Origin: Phellopilus nigrolimitatus
Lineage: Eukaryota; Basidiomycota; Agaricomycetes; Hymenochaetales; Hymenochaetaceae
Reading direction: 5' to 3'
NCBI GenBank assembly: GCA_021029095.1
Contig: JAJOHG010000293.1
Location: 1 to 32,116, forward strand
DNA: 32,116 nt
How positions within the stretch are numbered: the stretch's first letter is position 1; each line of letters starts with the position of its first letter. A program made the position numbers and the translations under genes. Shown here piece by piece: positions 10,132 through 21,635 of this stretch. The notes below the pieces were generated by a model that was not told the DNA's origin, did not search any database, and saw only the letters and a program-made list of their open reading frames with translations.

Positions 10132-11417
10132 ACGAGGCGTAGCAAAAAACATGGGCCTAAGTAAGTAAATTAGAAGAGAGCGTGGGCGATACGCATCGCT
10201 CTCATTATAGCTAAACGGGGTAGGGAACCAGAGGCGGCGATGGTAAGTAAGAAAATAAGAATACACGAACTTTGCGATTTCAAAGAAAGAAGAGAGAAGA
10301 GCCCCTCCTTTCTTTCTTGTACAGACTTTCAGAAACGAAGCAAAGCGGAGGGCACGGGTGCAAGAAACGAAGAGGGAAAAAGAAATAGACGCTTCCAGCG
10401 TATCGCTGTTGTTCAGTTTTAAAAAAGGAGGAAGGCGAAGACGAAGGGCGTGTATCGGGATGTGTCCGTGCACAGTCGGTTGCAGACAGTATTGTCAAAA
10501 TTGTCAAAAATACCATAGGCACGTTAATTCCTAGTGAAAACATATAAGTGCACAATGCAAAGCCGAAACAACAGCAGTCAAAAAAGGAGGTAAAAAAAAA
10601 ACACGACCGAGAAAACCGCATAGTGTAAAGAAAAAAAAAGAGTATAACTTTTATCGTTGTCGTAGACTACTCACTCAAAGCACCTTTTTCATACGGTGGT
10701 GGTGCCGAAAGTATCGAAGATTTGAAAAAAGAAGAACGAAAAATAAAACGTCGTGAATCGCACAAGGCGCATCGGCGCCCCTGCCACGTCATCCCCTGCG
10801 TGTATGCGCTTGGAAACTCGGTAAAGAAATGGGAAACTTCGATTGCGATCGAGCCCTGGTGGCCCCAGGATGGTTAAAGCGGTCCTTCGTAGATAGGGTT
10901 TGCGCGAGAGAGATCGACGCAGATCGGCGGGAAATGCTTGCGTGTCCCGCGCACAGCCCCTGCGAAGTCGACCTGCCGCGTTTGCTCTCCGAACATGCAG
11001 CAGCAGCTCATCGGCAAATTGAGATGGACGAGCAGCTGACCCCGTTCGGCTCCTCCGCAGCCCTCGTGTATGGGCAGAACGACGGCGGACGACGCGCAGA
11101 TCCGGACAGGGGTTTGTAAGAAGTCGTCCAGCAAACCTTGAAGACGATGGGGATCCAATAAGCAACAGGCGATGTGCGCTAGTCGATCGTCCGGTGATCC
11201 TCGCGCCGTCTTCCTCTCCACGCAAGCAATGCACCACACCGGCCCTCGGCTCGACTACTAACCAGAGCGTCCAGCACGTACCACAATTGGCTTCACCTTC
11301 CTCCCCAGTCCGAAGCTGCCCGGAACCAAGACCAGCCCCAAACCTTTTTCTTCTTCCCAACCACCACCACTCACCACTCCAAGATGCAACCGAGGCTAAG
11401 ACGCCAACGCGCGTCGC

Positions 11418-13634
11418 TCAGTACCCGTACCCGCGCCCGTTCACCGTAACCGCCTGCGGCGCGTGTGCGTGTACGTGGCCATTCATCTCCCTTTCCCTCA
11501 TATCCCTTCCATAATCACGGCCATTGCTCACTTCCCGCGTCTCCCTTCCGTAATCGCGCGTATCGTTCACGCTGCTCCGGCTGCTCCGACCCTCGCTCGC
11601 AGGACTGTGCGGTGACTGCTGGTGCTGGTGCTGCAGCGGAGTGCCCTTGGATGCCATGGGCGGCGATGCGCCGTTCGCGAGGTTGACCGGCACGGCGACA
11701 GAGTGGTGCTGCTGCTGATGCGCAAGGTATGGAGCATGGTGCGCGGCATGCACTTGCTGCTGCTGCTGGACGCCCATACCTACGCTGAGGGGAACGCCAA
11801 CGTTCACGCCTTGTGCGGCGATAGAGAGCCCGACACCCGCTCCGCCGACGAGCTGAGACAGGCGCGATATTTCCTCGCGCGAGGAGACGAGCGCAGCGGT
11901 GAGCCGTTCGTTCTCATTTGCCAAAAATTCGACCTTGGCCTGCAGCTGCTGGAGCCAGGCCTTTTTACGCTGTCTACATTTGAGCGCAGCTGTGACGATA
12001 AGCAACAAAATTAGACCTCAACCAGCGTGCATGAACAAGCAATACACACCCTGCCGGTTCCGCTCCAAAAAGTTCTTTCTTTTTTCCTCTTCTGTCTCGG
12101 GCTTCTTATGGCCTCCTTTGCTGCTACCCCCGGACTGCGGGGGTTGCATACCCTCATCGTCCGACTCCTCGTCTTCATCAAAGTCATCGTCAAAATCCTG
12201 GTTGCTCGACGCAGCCGTGCTTCCACGGCGCGCACTCGCACTACTACGCGTGTTTGCTGCTACAGGCGCTGTCACCGTCGAGCCATTACGCGCACGCTTG
12301 TTCGCTCCTCCTGCCTTGGTGGACGAGCCAGACGTGCTCACGGCATCGCTCTTGCGCTTCGAACTCCGCTTTGCGGACGCCAACCCGTTCGTCGCAGGCT
12401 CCTCCTGGCTCTGATTCTGGTTCTGTCCTGTCGACTGGGCCATGCTCTGCTTCTTGGCCTCTTCACGCTTAGTAAGTTCCTGGTGTGCCTGCGAGAGAAG
12501 GAAGAGGCCGTTGGCAGCGTGATTCGCAGCACTGCCAGAATTCCCGTATTGCGAGTTGGAGTTACTGCCACTGCTGCCATTAGTATCGGCCTGCGACTGA
12601 GCGATAGGATACGCGGTGTTTGTCGGATACCGCGGGGCAGCCGAGGTACCGTTAGTGTAGGACGATTGAGCAGGGGCAGCCATCTGGGACGGAGCTACGG
12701 ATGTCGCAGGCGCGGCTGAGGGCGCCGCGGACGCCGCAGGAGCGGAAGAAGTCCCGTTCGCTGCGGAGCCTGGATGCTGCTGGAGGACCCCGGTGAGTGC
12801 ATTGAGTGTGTTGGGGGTGATGGTCGCGGCTGCGACGTTGGCTGCTGTGCCTGAGTTAACCATAGCGAGGAAGGCGGCGGTATTAGGGGACGGGGGAGGG
12901 AAAGCGACAGGCCCGCCGACGAGCGGCGTAAGACCGGTGGAGGGGGTGAGACCCGTGCGGAATGTGCCGGAGGGATCGAAGCTGAAGAGCGGGGGATGGA
13001 CGGAGGCGGCACTAGCGGCAAGGCCAGCGACGGAGGATGCAGGCTGAGACACAGAGACGGCGGGCTGAGGCTGTGGGCCTGCGAGCATGGCGGGAGAAAG
13101 TGGACCCGAGCGGAGCGAGTTTGTCAGGCCGGAGGAAGAGAAAGACCAGGCATAGCTGGGGTCGGAGGGCGAGGTGATGGAAGCGAGCGGGGGGAGGATG
13201 GGCTTGGGGGTGTCGCTGGTGACTGCATTGTTGACGGCGTTGCTCAGGGACGACTTGCGGGAGTGGGCGGAGGCGTGGGTGGTGGAGGAAGCTGCGGAGG
13301 GAGACTTTTTGTCAGAGGAGGGCGAAGAGTGGGAGCGGGAGTGGGTGGAGGCGTGGGGGTGGGCGTCGGGGTGCTCTCCGGTTGCGGCGTTGCGGAGGGA
13401 GGAGAGGGAGGTGGAGGAGAGGGAGGAGTGGGAGGAAACGGAGAAGGACTGCTCGAAGGGATTGGGTTCGAGGTCGAGGTTGTTGCGGAGCGGAGGGCGG
13501 GCCGGGGCGTGATGCCTGTCGTGGGCAGTTTTGGGGTTGGGCGGGGCAGTGGCCGACGCGTCGGCAGACGAGGAGGAGAGGGAATGGGAATGGGTTCTTG
13601 TGCGGGGCGGCGGAGAGCGAATGGGCGAAGGCAT
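11418..13634 (-). CDS. ATF/CREB-type bZIP transcription factor
   Basis: Two exons (13634-12050 and 11989-11418) are joined across a 60-nt intron and give 718 residues. The intron splits the basic region at NRQ|AALKCRQRKK, a typical ATF/CREB DNA-contact sequence (N-x-x-A-A-x-K-C-R). The basic region spans about 518-540. A leucine zipper follows (about 541-575), with leucines spaced through LQAKVEF, LANENER and LTAALVS. Near the N-terminus (50-64), RNNLDLEPNPFEQSF resembles the Aft1/Atf1 osmotic-stress segment of fungal Atf1 relatives. The rest is Ser/Pro/Ala-rich, with an acidic patch before the basic region and poly-Gln after the zipper. By family it is a nuclear regulator of stress, often downstream of a MAP kinase; that role is inferred here. 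The ATG at 13634 was chosen; an in-frame ATG at 13778 would add 48 residues of unlikely composition. Confidence 0.92.
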
Positions 13635-13691
13635 TGGTCGGAGAGGGACGATGGCAGGATGATGAGGGGCGAAGACAAGCAACCGCGCGAG

Positions 13692-13699
13692 TGACGTCG
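13692..13699. promoter_or_regulatory. CRE-like site TGACGTCG upstream of the bZIP gene
   Basis: TGACGTCG is one base from the palindromic ATF/CREB site TGACGTCA. It lies 58 bases before the chosen bZIP start codon. The same octamer occurs again at 14616-14623. Autoregulation by the encoded bZIP protein is an inference. Confidence 0.35.
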
Positions 13700-14615
13700 C
13701 ACGACGTAGTACCTTGTTTAGTCCTGTTTTTACTTTTCTTCTTAACGGTCCCCTGCCACCGCCACATGTCGTCATGTCTTCCGCTTTCGACGTCCCTCCC
13801 TCGCCCTGTCCGGGGTCGGCGGGCAGCACGCAGCAAAGCCACTCCACTTGCCGGTCCAGACTGCCCGGGACCCCGCCCGTCCTTCCTCTCTCTTATTTTC
13901 TCTGTGGGTGGCCTGGAACTGGCCCGCGGGAATGCGAGCCGACGAGAGATATCTCAGTCTATCGCCGCAGGCTGTCGCTGTCACCTGCCCTTCACCCTTC
14001 CGCCCTTCTAGCTTCACCCCCCGGCCGATAACAGGCCGTCGTCGCTGTAGCCTCCACATTAATTTTAATTTATTTGCCTAGACCACAGTCCCGGATAAGA
14101 ACTGCGTGTACGATTCTGCCTTCACCCACGCCCGTCCGACAGTCCTCTGTCGTGGTCCTTCCATCCGCCCAAATCTCTCCGAGCCCCGAACTGCGCCCGC
14201 GCCTCGACCCTCTCCCAATTCAGTCCCGTATCAGATTCCACGATCGCTCGCCCGCCCAATCCCGTACCAGCTGGCGGGTCATACCTACCCTCCACCTTTC
14301 CTATGAGACACGCCACTCCCATTCGTCGGCCGAGAGTAGCCCCTTTTTTAAGTACCTCGATCGAAAGTCAATCAGAGTTTCACGAGAAAAACGTTCCCCG
14401 CCTGCATTGCACAATGATCCGTCGCCATCATTCCGGATACCCCTCCGTCTCGGTGCCTTTCTGTCCGTGCCCCGCAGACTGGGAGGTGAGCTGCCCTCTA
14501 CCCACTCCTTTAACTTGACGTGGTACCAAACAGTTCCATGTACATGTATATTCTGCGAGCCACAAGTCGAATATTAAGCCGCACATTGCATAGTCGCGTC
14601 GGCTGAGAACGTCTA

Positions 14616-14623
14616 TGACGTCG
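14616..14623. promoter_or_regulatory. Second CRE-like site TGACGTCG
   Basis: The octamer is identical to 13692-13699 and lies about 980 bases upstream of the bZIP start. An 8-mer can occur by chance in 3.5 kb of GC-rich DNA, so this is weak evidence. Confidence 0.25.
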
Positions 14624-15498
14624 CGATCTCGCCATCCTTAAAACGCAAACCTTAAAAGCTCATTAGCACACACTAGCCCGTCCGTCGTTCATGTGGGGGG
14701 CGCGGCACAGCATGCATACCAGGACGACTCGTCGATACTCGTCGTGCTCCCGAGGACGATCGATCGCGCAGCCGATCTGCAGTGCTATCACCGGCCAGAT
14801 CGCTATCAGAGTTCGTGCACTCTGACGCCGGGGGTCGGTCGTGGTGGCCATTATAATGTCCGGGCAGTATTAATCCGACAACGCTAGCAGCGATGGCGTT
14901 AGGGAATTAATCTCGGGTCGAAGCGAGTGCGACCGCATTCTCTCAGAGATGTACCGTACATGTATATACATACATCATACACTATACACGCATACACACG
15001 TACCAACCTAGCAGGGCTATCTGAGTGTCCCGCTGAACGGACGAGCAAGCGCATGCATGAGTCATCAGATGAATCACCTTCGTGAGTATATGCGCTTCGC
15101 AGTTCGCAGCTTCCGCGAGGCGGGTGCCTTGACGGCTGCCCCCTCGCGACGCCGCGAGCTGCTCCCGGGGTCACCGCGTCTATACCCGTACCAATGACTT
15201 ACGTTGCCCCTTCTCCCGTATCGATCCTCCCCGGCGCTCTCTGCCCAGCCAGCGCGCTCCCCGCGTTTGGGAGGCGGGCGGCGCGCGCGCAATCACCGAC
15301 GCGAGTACAAAGCCTACCCGCGCTTGACGAAACGCGCCAGTGCCCGCGCCGTCTCTCTCATGTGTACACGAGCAAATCTCCCCGGGCGCTTTTTTGTGCA
15401 GTTTACTGCGATCATCGTCCCATGACTCACGCATGCGCAACTATAAGTATTACGAACGTGTGCCTCCCTCCCGCTTCTCCCGCACCGCGAAGCGCCTC

Positions 15499-15523
15499 GC
15501 AGCAGCAGCAGCAGCAGCAGCAA
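15499..15523. repeat. CAG trinucleotide microsatellite
   Basis: Eight CAG/AGC units in tandem in the gene-free interval. Confidence 0.95.
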
Positions 15524-16718
15524 GTGGCGCTCCTTTCGCGTCAACCGGGGCCTGGCCGAATCTTCTTCGTCCCGTATCGATCTTCGCGCTGCGTCCTGGC
15601 CCGCAGGCTCTCGGGATCTTTATGCACTGGAATAGCGGCGTGCAGAGCGCAAGCCTGGTTCTGCCCAGTATCCTCAGTGGCTTTTGCGCGTTTTTTATTA
15701 TTATTAGTATCTGGGCTTTCTGCGCTTTGTCCCTGTGCTCATTAAAGCCATTGCGCGCGCGCTGACACGGCCTCCGCCGCGCGCCGCGCAAAAACGGCGC
15801 CCTCTGGAACTCCCTTCAGTTTCGCACGACGGCCCCGGAGGAATTCTGTTCCTTCTGAAGCGCCTCATCCGATATCAAGGATAGCGTCTTCTCCCCGTCC
15901 CTCCCGTGTTCCTTAAAAGCCAATCGCGCGGATCGCCTATCCGAGCGTGCATGTACGTGTCCCTGCTCTCTAGCAATGTAGCAGTCGCAGCTCCGAGTCA
16001 TGTTACAGCGCACGAAGAGACGCGCTCAGACTACCTCCCAGGTCCCGCGCCGTTTTCAAAGGACGCATGTCCGCAGCAGAATCTGTGTGCAGCAAAAGCA
16101 CAAAACTGCCCCGCAAACCCCGTCTCTCTTTTTTCCCCTCTCGCCTTGCATTTTCCCCGACGATATCGCGCTGAGCTGGCGTCCCCGCGCCGTGCGTACG
16201 TGTCCTGGGCTTCTTCGACCTCGCGAGGAGACTGGCTGGTGTCGACGCTTCTTTTTATATATATCCAAATCAGAGAATAAGAAGTGTAAACCCGGTTCTA
16301 GCTCGAGTCGTCACAACCTCCGCACACCCAGGCTGCCCGCTCCCGTCCTTCCCCGTCCCGCACGCATGCACGCACGCTTGCGGAACGTCCTTCCGGACTC
16401 GGGATACCTCAGGCCTTCACTGAGAAAAGACACCTTCGCGCCGCCGGACCGGGCACTCTCCCTTCCTCCTGCACACGCACGCCGAAAATTGTCCGCCAGT
16501 GGCTGCTGGCGCGTCGCGCCTTCCGGCTCGAAGAACGGCGATACGGAGCGCTGAGCCCGGTTGGACGCGGCGCGCCCGGGTCTGTGCGCGCTAGCTACGA
16601 ACTCCGGCGTCGCTTTTCTCTTTTGCTTAGAGGCCTGCGCTCTAAATACTCGCGAGCGTCTATTCATCCGCCCGGAGTTGATGATGTCAGCCCTGGTGCT
16701 CTGCATCGTATTCTGTAT

Positions 16719-16762
16719 TTGCGAGTTACGGCCGTATCGTTTGCGAGTTACGGCCGTATCGT
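16719..16762. repeat. Perfect 22-bp tandem duplication
   Basis: Two identical 22-base units (16719-16740 and 16741-16762) abut exactly. Each contains gagttacggccgtatcg. They lie about 410-450 bases upstream of the FunK1 start. Confidence 0.9.
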
Positions 16763-17168
16763 ATACGGAAACGGGTCGTACCATATTCGAGCAGGAGAGG
16801 TCGAAAATACAGGTCGTATCGGAATTTGGAATACAATAACGGTGAGAATAGCAGAGCAAGACGCGAGGCACACAGCCGTGAAGTTCAACACGTAATCGGG
16901 ACAATGAACGCGTCGGTGCGAGCCGAGCCAACAAAATGCTATTGTTCCGATTTGTAAGTCACAGATGTATCAGCCACATTCGCTGCACGAGGCGTTCGTT
17001 CGGCTAGCCACAGCACCGCTTAAGGATAAAATGTTCGGATTTGTGCCACCGTGGCTTCACAACATTCTCTTCCTGCGCTCATAGCATCTCTCTGTCGGCG
17101 TGCTTTTCATCCTCCCTCTTATTTTGTCGCACGAAGAAAACTTGGCATCTAGCAGGACCGCAATCAAC

Positions 17169-19355
17169 ATGATCGAAGACGTTCCCGAGCTGATTGAACG
17201 TAAGTTTCCCGACGACGTTATCACTCACTGGATCGAAAGGCGGACGCGAAACACTGTGAAGTTGCCTGAAGACATCATCTCCGATATCATGAAGCTGGAT
17301 TGCATGCGCTCGTTCATCAAGCCCGAAGGGACTCCGGAGTCAGAACTGAACCCCTGGCACCTCAACTATCTTACGAATACGGAAAAAAGTCCCAAGGAAC
17401 TCGTCGCCGCCCACTTCAACGCGCTTGCCGACTCCATCTATCGCCATTACGATATATCCGAAAAGCTGAGATACGTAAATGTCTTTTCCTGTGAGCTCGC
17501 AGACAGCCCGAAAAATGTTTGGACTACAAACCGCAAACCAGACATAATCGTCAGTCGTGTTTCCGCTCACGAAAAACAGAATCGGCCCGCGCAGCTCTTC
17601 TGGGATGATGCTTTTTCCGCATGGATTCTAAAGACACTCGACACTCCAGCTACGCGGAGAGAAGCCCACGACCAGCTCTCGTGTTTTGCCTTCAGGATGT
17701 TCAACATCCAACCAGCCACGAGATTCTTCCTCGGGGTTGCATTATTAGGCACCACCTTGTTATTTTATACATTTGACCGGTCGGGTGACCTTGTATCTGA
17801 TGCCTTCGACATCCGAGAGAATCCTGAAAAGCTTTGCCGGGTCGTCGTCGCTCTGTCCAATGTTGATGGTAGAGACATTGGTTGGGACGTGCTATTCAAT
17901 GGATGTGGGGATGTCCAAAATGTCTACGTGAACGATACACTCTACGAAAACATCAAGCTCATTTATCGTGATCCATACAGGGTTTCAAAAGGTGTACGGT
18001 GTTACTCGACCGAAAAAGATGGAATACAGTATGTGATAAAGGACACATGGATCGATTGCTCAAGCAAGTCCCAAGAGTACAAGCTTCTGGAGAAGATAAA
18101 GGGGGTGGAGGGGGTTGTACAGATTGTTGACTACGAACTCATCCCCGGCAAAAATTTTAAAGTGGATAAGGACACGACAGCGACAGATCGCCTGCCTCTT
18201 TTGGAGGATGGGGAACTCCCATTTGCTTGTGTCCTTCGTGATCACTATCGCATAGCCATGAAGCCCTACGGACAATGTCTACTAGATTTTGATTCTCTGC
18301 CGGAACTTCTTACGGCCATCAAAGACATTATTAGAGGTATGTGTCCACTGGGCTTTTGTTTTGTCATTCACTTTCGAGATTTGACACGTCATTTATTGCA
18401 GCGATTCAAGCGCTTCACAAACGGAACATCCTACACCGTGACGTCAGTCTCGCCAACATCGTTTTGGTTTCGATCGCCGGTCAAGCGCTGCGCAGGGGAG
18501 TTCTTATTGATTTTGATTCTGCGATTGATTTCTCTGAAGATTATGAAGGGCTCGAAGATGCGACGGTACGCAAAAACATTCTGCCATTTCATGTCTTTCT
18601 TAACGTCTGTTCTTATCATGCCTCTCAACATTTATGACCATATACAGGGGACAGTTCGGTTTATGGCTAGAGGCATACTCGAACTCTTGGGCCTCGGATG
18701 GCTTAACACCGAAAGGCACGCGTACTACCACGATCTCGAGTCTCTGTTCTACGTTCTCTGCTGGATCTGCACCGCTCAAGCCGGGCCACACGACACAGAG
18801 CGCGCCGACTTTGACAAGACACGCATGGCCCGCCAATGGGATGAAATCGAAGAACGCACCCTTGAATACAAAAAGAGAACTATGGAAAGCAGTATCGACT
18901 TTGGGTTCAGCGTCATGTCCCAGTTTTCCGCGTATTTCGACCCCATCCGCTCATGCGTCAGAGAGCTGCGTAACGTCTTATTCGTCAAGGAGGAACAATT
19001 GGAATCGGAAGAGACAAACACTCAGCAACGTGTCCCGCCTTCTCGACGCGACAGGGACGAGCTCTGTGACGAGCTCTGCGAAATCATTGACAAGACGCTC
19101 CACGAACTCGCACCTCAGGAACCCTCCTCGAGTTCGGAGAAGGACCCCGAAGATGGCCCGAAGATGACGAACACGACAACAGTGACTGAGAATGGCTTTC
19201 AAGCTGATAACGACAGTGCAAGAAGCGCTTCTTCTCTCGAATGTGGTGCTGAGGCTACGCAAGCCACTGACGGGACATCTTGTGCGGGATCAAAGAGAGA
19301 AAGAAGTGTCGAAGTCTTGAATGAGCCTGAGTCGAAGCGCACCAAAAGGCCGTAG
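17169..19355 (+). CDS. FunK1-family protein kinase
   Basis: Three exons (17169-18336, 18402-18565, 18648-19355) give 679 residues. The N-terminal half has the K-P-D-I segment usual in FunK1 proteins. The kinase domain follows: a Lys in YVIKDTW as the likely ATP-binding Lys, the catalytic loop LHRDVSLANI in exon 2, and the metal-binding Asp in VLIDFDSA. The FunK1 hallmark G-T-x-x-F-M-A and H-D-L-E-S-L-F-Y-V-L-x-W are in exon 3. The acidic, Ser-rich tail ends in KRTKRP, NLS-like. Both introns (65 and 82 nt) are free of in-frame stops, so the unspliced frame is open throughout but lacks HRD; splicing restores it. The ATG at 17169 is the first with good context; the frame also extends upstream without one. 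FunK1 kinases are expanded in Agaricomycetes; substrates are unknown. The gene converges on the glucokinase gene. Confidence 0.9.
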   Translation: MIEDVPELIERKFPDDVITHWIERRTRNTVKLPEDIISDIMKLDCMRSFIKPEGTPESELNPWHLNYLTNTEKSPKELVAAHFNALADSIYRHYDISEKLRYVNVFSCELADSPKNVWTTNRKPDIIVSRVSAHEKQNRPAQLFWDDAFSAWILKTLDTPATRREAHDQLSCFAFRMFNIQPATRFFLGVALLGTTLLFYTFDRSGDLVSDAFDIRENPEKLCRVVVALSNVDGRDIGWDVLFNGCGDVQNVYVNDTLYENIKLIYRDPYRVSKGVRCYSTEKDGIQYVIKDTWIDCSSKSQEYKLLEKIKGVEGVVQIVDYELIPGKNFKVDKDTTATDRLPLLEDGELPFACVLRDHYRIAMKPYGQCLLDFDSLPELLTAIKDIIRGMCPLGFCFVIHFRDLTRHLLQRFKRFTNGTSYTVTSVSPTSFWFRSPVKRCAGEFLLILILRLISLKIMKGSKMRRYAKTFCHFMSFLTSVLIMPLNIYDHIQGTVRFMARGILELLGLGWLNTERHAYYHDLESLFYVLCWICTAQAGPHDTERADFDKTRMARQWDEIEERTLEYKKRTMESSIDFGFSVMSQFSAYFDPIRSCVRELRNVLFVKEEQLESEETNTQQRVPPSRRDRDELCDELCEIIDKTLHELAPQEPSSSSEKDPEDGPKMTNTTTVTENGFQADNDSARSASSLECGAEATQATDGTSCAGSKRERSVEVLNEPESKRTKRP

Positions 19356-19687
19356 TGACAATGTATTTATTATGCGCCCATCGCGATTTGACTAGTTTCA
19401 TTTCTATATGCCTATGTAAGATTCATTTCAAGACTTTCAGTGTGATTGCCATATCGGCTCTGGGTACATCGCACCCACTGCAAGGTGAAGTCTTTCGGAC
19501 ATTTTCTTTCTGCACAGACGAGAACGAGAAGGAACAGAAACGCGCTCTATTCCATCTTCCCCAAAGGGTAGTATGGTTGCCATTTTGTGAAACGAGTAAA
19601 GAAATACAACATCTATTCGACGATAGGCAACATGTAGCTTCTAGCTTATACAGCAAATTATTTGTTTAAACTTAACTCAAATTTCAC
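19356..19687. other. Convergent 3' intergenic region
   Basis: These 332 bases separate the stop codons of the FunK1 kinase (+) and the glucokinase (-). They must carry both 3' UTRs. No gene is seen. Confidence 0.7.
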
Positions 19688-21635
19688 TTATGCATTCAGC
19701 TTCGGCTGCTTTTCATGTTCGCTGGCAGCGGCTTCTTGTAGAACCGCCTTCGTACCAGTCTGTTCTTGCTTAAGGGCTTGAAGCGCACAAAGTGCGGCTG
19801 CAAATCAACGTAAAAGATTAGAAGAGTGTTTCTTCGCTTAGATGCCACTGACCTCCGACCCCGCTCCCGTCCCTCGCTAGGCCTATCTCCACCTTTCTTT
19901 CCACGTCTTCCCCCACGATTGCGCGTAAGGAGTCACGCAACCGGCTTTCGAAGTTCGGATAGAATTGGATAAGGCTGAGCAAAATTCGGAACGTTGGCAT
20001 TGTTACGAGAGTCCATTGCTATATCGAATACTCACCTCCCGTCTACGCCAACGGCAAATTTCCGTTCATTGGTTGAGCGTCCACCACCCAGAGTCGCATT
20101 CCCAGTTTGCACCAAAACAGCCCCCACTGCACATCCGCTCAGATAGGCCGCTCGAGTGGCGACTTGTTGACACGCCCAACGCACGATCTCCGCGTCCTGG
20201 TTTGAGACGGCATCGATCTGGAACCCAACTTTTTCCACGAGCACCTTCTTGATGTCCTCCAGAGTTTGGGCGTTTTCAATGTCTGACATATACGCAGTAT
20301 CAAAGCCGTAATGCTGATTGAGTATCGATGCCGATGACCCGTTGAACAACAAAGGTGGTGCAGCATCCACGAATGACAGTAGAAGATTGCGCGTGATTTC
20401 CCCGAGATACATCCCCGAGATAAATTTCTCGTATGCCTGGAATCGTGGATTGATTGACTCTCGATCTAATTTGTTATCATGGGGCGTTGAGGGAAGAACA
20501 GAACGCTGTAAATCTTCTACATCAGTTCATAATTCCTTGACGAATCAAAAGCGACATACAGTGTTGTTAAATGCGCCCCATTCGGTGTTCACCAGCATTT
20601 TCTCAGTAGTTTGTAAGAACGAGGAGTTCGCAAGTTTCTGGATTTTATGAACGTCTTCCACATAAGCACCATTTGTCCCTGTGCCGAATATGCAGCCAAG
20701 AAGGCATCCGCCAGTCGCGTAGGCTCGTGACAAGAGAGCGCCTACAGTCTAATTAAAACTTCAGAGTCAGGGGAAAGTAAGAGAAGCGGTATCCCATACG
20801 TCGTTGACTAAAGCAGAGCATTTGACGTGGATATGTTTCCGGTCGAAAGCGTCCTGTAACAGTTTAACCACGTCATTTCCGACCGCGTTCTTTGCAGCAA
20901 ATCCTTTAGTCCAGGTCAGCAGCACCCCCTTGTCTAATGCCGTTTGCTCTACAGGGAAGCTGAATGTCAAGCCAAGATGAAGAGCTTCGTCATCATGAAC
21001 TGTATGGCCCATAGTGGTCAGAAACTCGTCGACGGAATCTGCAAGGTAATCTATATGCATGTTACAATTCGTTCGATAAAAGAAATTTCAGGGTCAACGC
21101 ACCGAATAGGACTGTAGCTTCTCCTGTCTTGAGCATATCCGAGACCTTGTATTTTTGTTGTCGCAGTGTGAATTCCTTGTTCCCATGGAGTTGAACCTCG
21201 CATACGCGACTGGAATTTTAAGTGAATGACGAATTTAAATGGCAACATATGCACTCACAGGTTCGTTCCACCGAGGTCCAAAGCCAAGAAAGTCCTTCAT
21301 AATAGTTTGAGAAGATAGAAGACAGCCAAGATAGAGAGCTTACCCTTTCTCCGTTCCGTCGGGGACACCAGTCACGAAGGTCGGACTTAGCGCCGTTTGT
21401 GAATACTTATGAATATGATATTGTCCAAGCTAACATGCGTAGCAGCTCACATCATTGCCATAGGTTTATTGTACTCCCCGAGGCCCAGAGCGAAATCATC
21501 GACGAACTGGTGGGTGATGGCGAGCAGCTTCTCATCACTGAGGTGGAATTGTTTCTCGACTCCTTCGAGATACGAGCGCGTGGCGTCGGGGACGTTGAGT
21601 GTGGAAGTCGACGAGCTGGCAGGCGTTGGTGGCAT
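19688..21635 (-). CDS. GLK1: Glucokinase-type hexokinase
   Basis: Nine exons give 503 residues: 21635-21451, 21385-21344, 21294-21259, 21209-21103, 21050-20800, 20748-20560, 20505-20036, 19974-19853 and 19797-19688. All phases agree. The enzyme phosphorylates glucose with ATP, the first step of glycolysis, in the cytosol. Visible motifs are the phosphate-binding loop LALDLGGTNLR (79-89), FSFP, WTKGF, NDTVGAL with catalytic Asp207, GTGTNGAY (229-236), NTEWGAF and a C-terminal DGS. GTGTNGAY, and the LLQDAFDRKH segment before the catalytic Asp, favour the fungal glucokinase branch over hexokinase I/II, which has GTGCNAAY. Length fits the family. The junctions at 20748/20800 and 21050/21103 rebuild NDTVG and DYLADSVD exactly. 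Exons 2 and 3 are only 42 and 36 nt. Confidence 0.95.

Larger units (their letters stand above)
7957..11417. other. Gene-free interval between copy D and the bZIP gene
   Basis: I find no supportable gene here. Bases 7957-9060 have overlapping open frames without recognisable motifs. Bases 9060-9960 are very GC-rich, with overlapping open frames on both strands, as expected from composition alone. Bases 10140-11417 lie 3' of the bZIP stop codon and may include its 3' UTR. Two simple repeats are listed separately. Confidence 0.55.
13635..17168. other. Long GC-rich gene-free interval
   Basis: No gene is supported in these 3.5 kb. The first few hundred bases must hold the 5' leader and promoter of the bZIP gene (- strand), with short upstream open frames such as the one starting near 14059. 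The rest is CpG-rich with simple repeats and pyrimidine-rich patches. The last part contains the promoter of the FunK1 kinase gene. Confidence 0.6.

Noticed and set aside
12027..13694. Long + strand open frames opposite the bZIP gene
   Set aside because: They are antisense shadows of a GC-rich coding exon. The bZIP, leucine zipper and acidic patch are all on the - strand.
17100..19355. Single-exon 751-residue reading of the FunK1 gene
   Set aside because: Read unspliced it lacks HRD and the metal-binding Asp. Removing introns 18337-18401 and 18566-18647 restores both, with good splice sites. It also starts at GTG rather than ATG.
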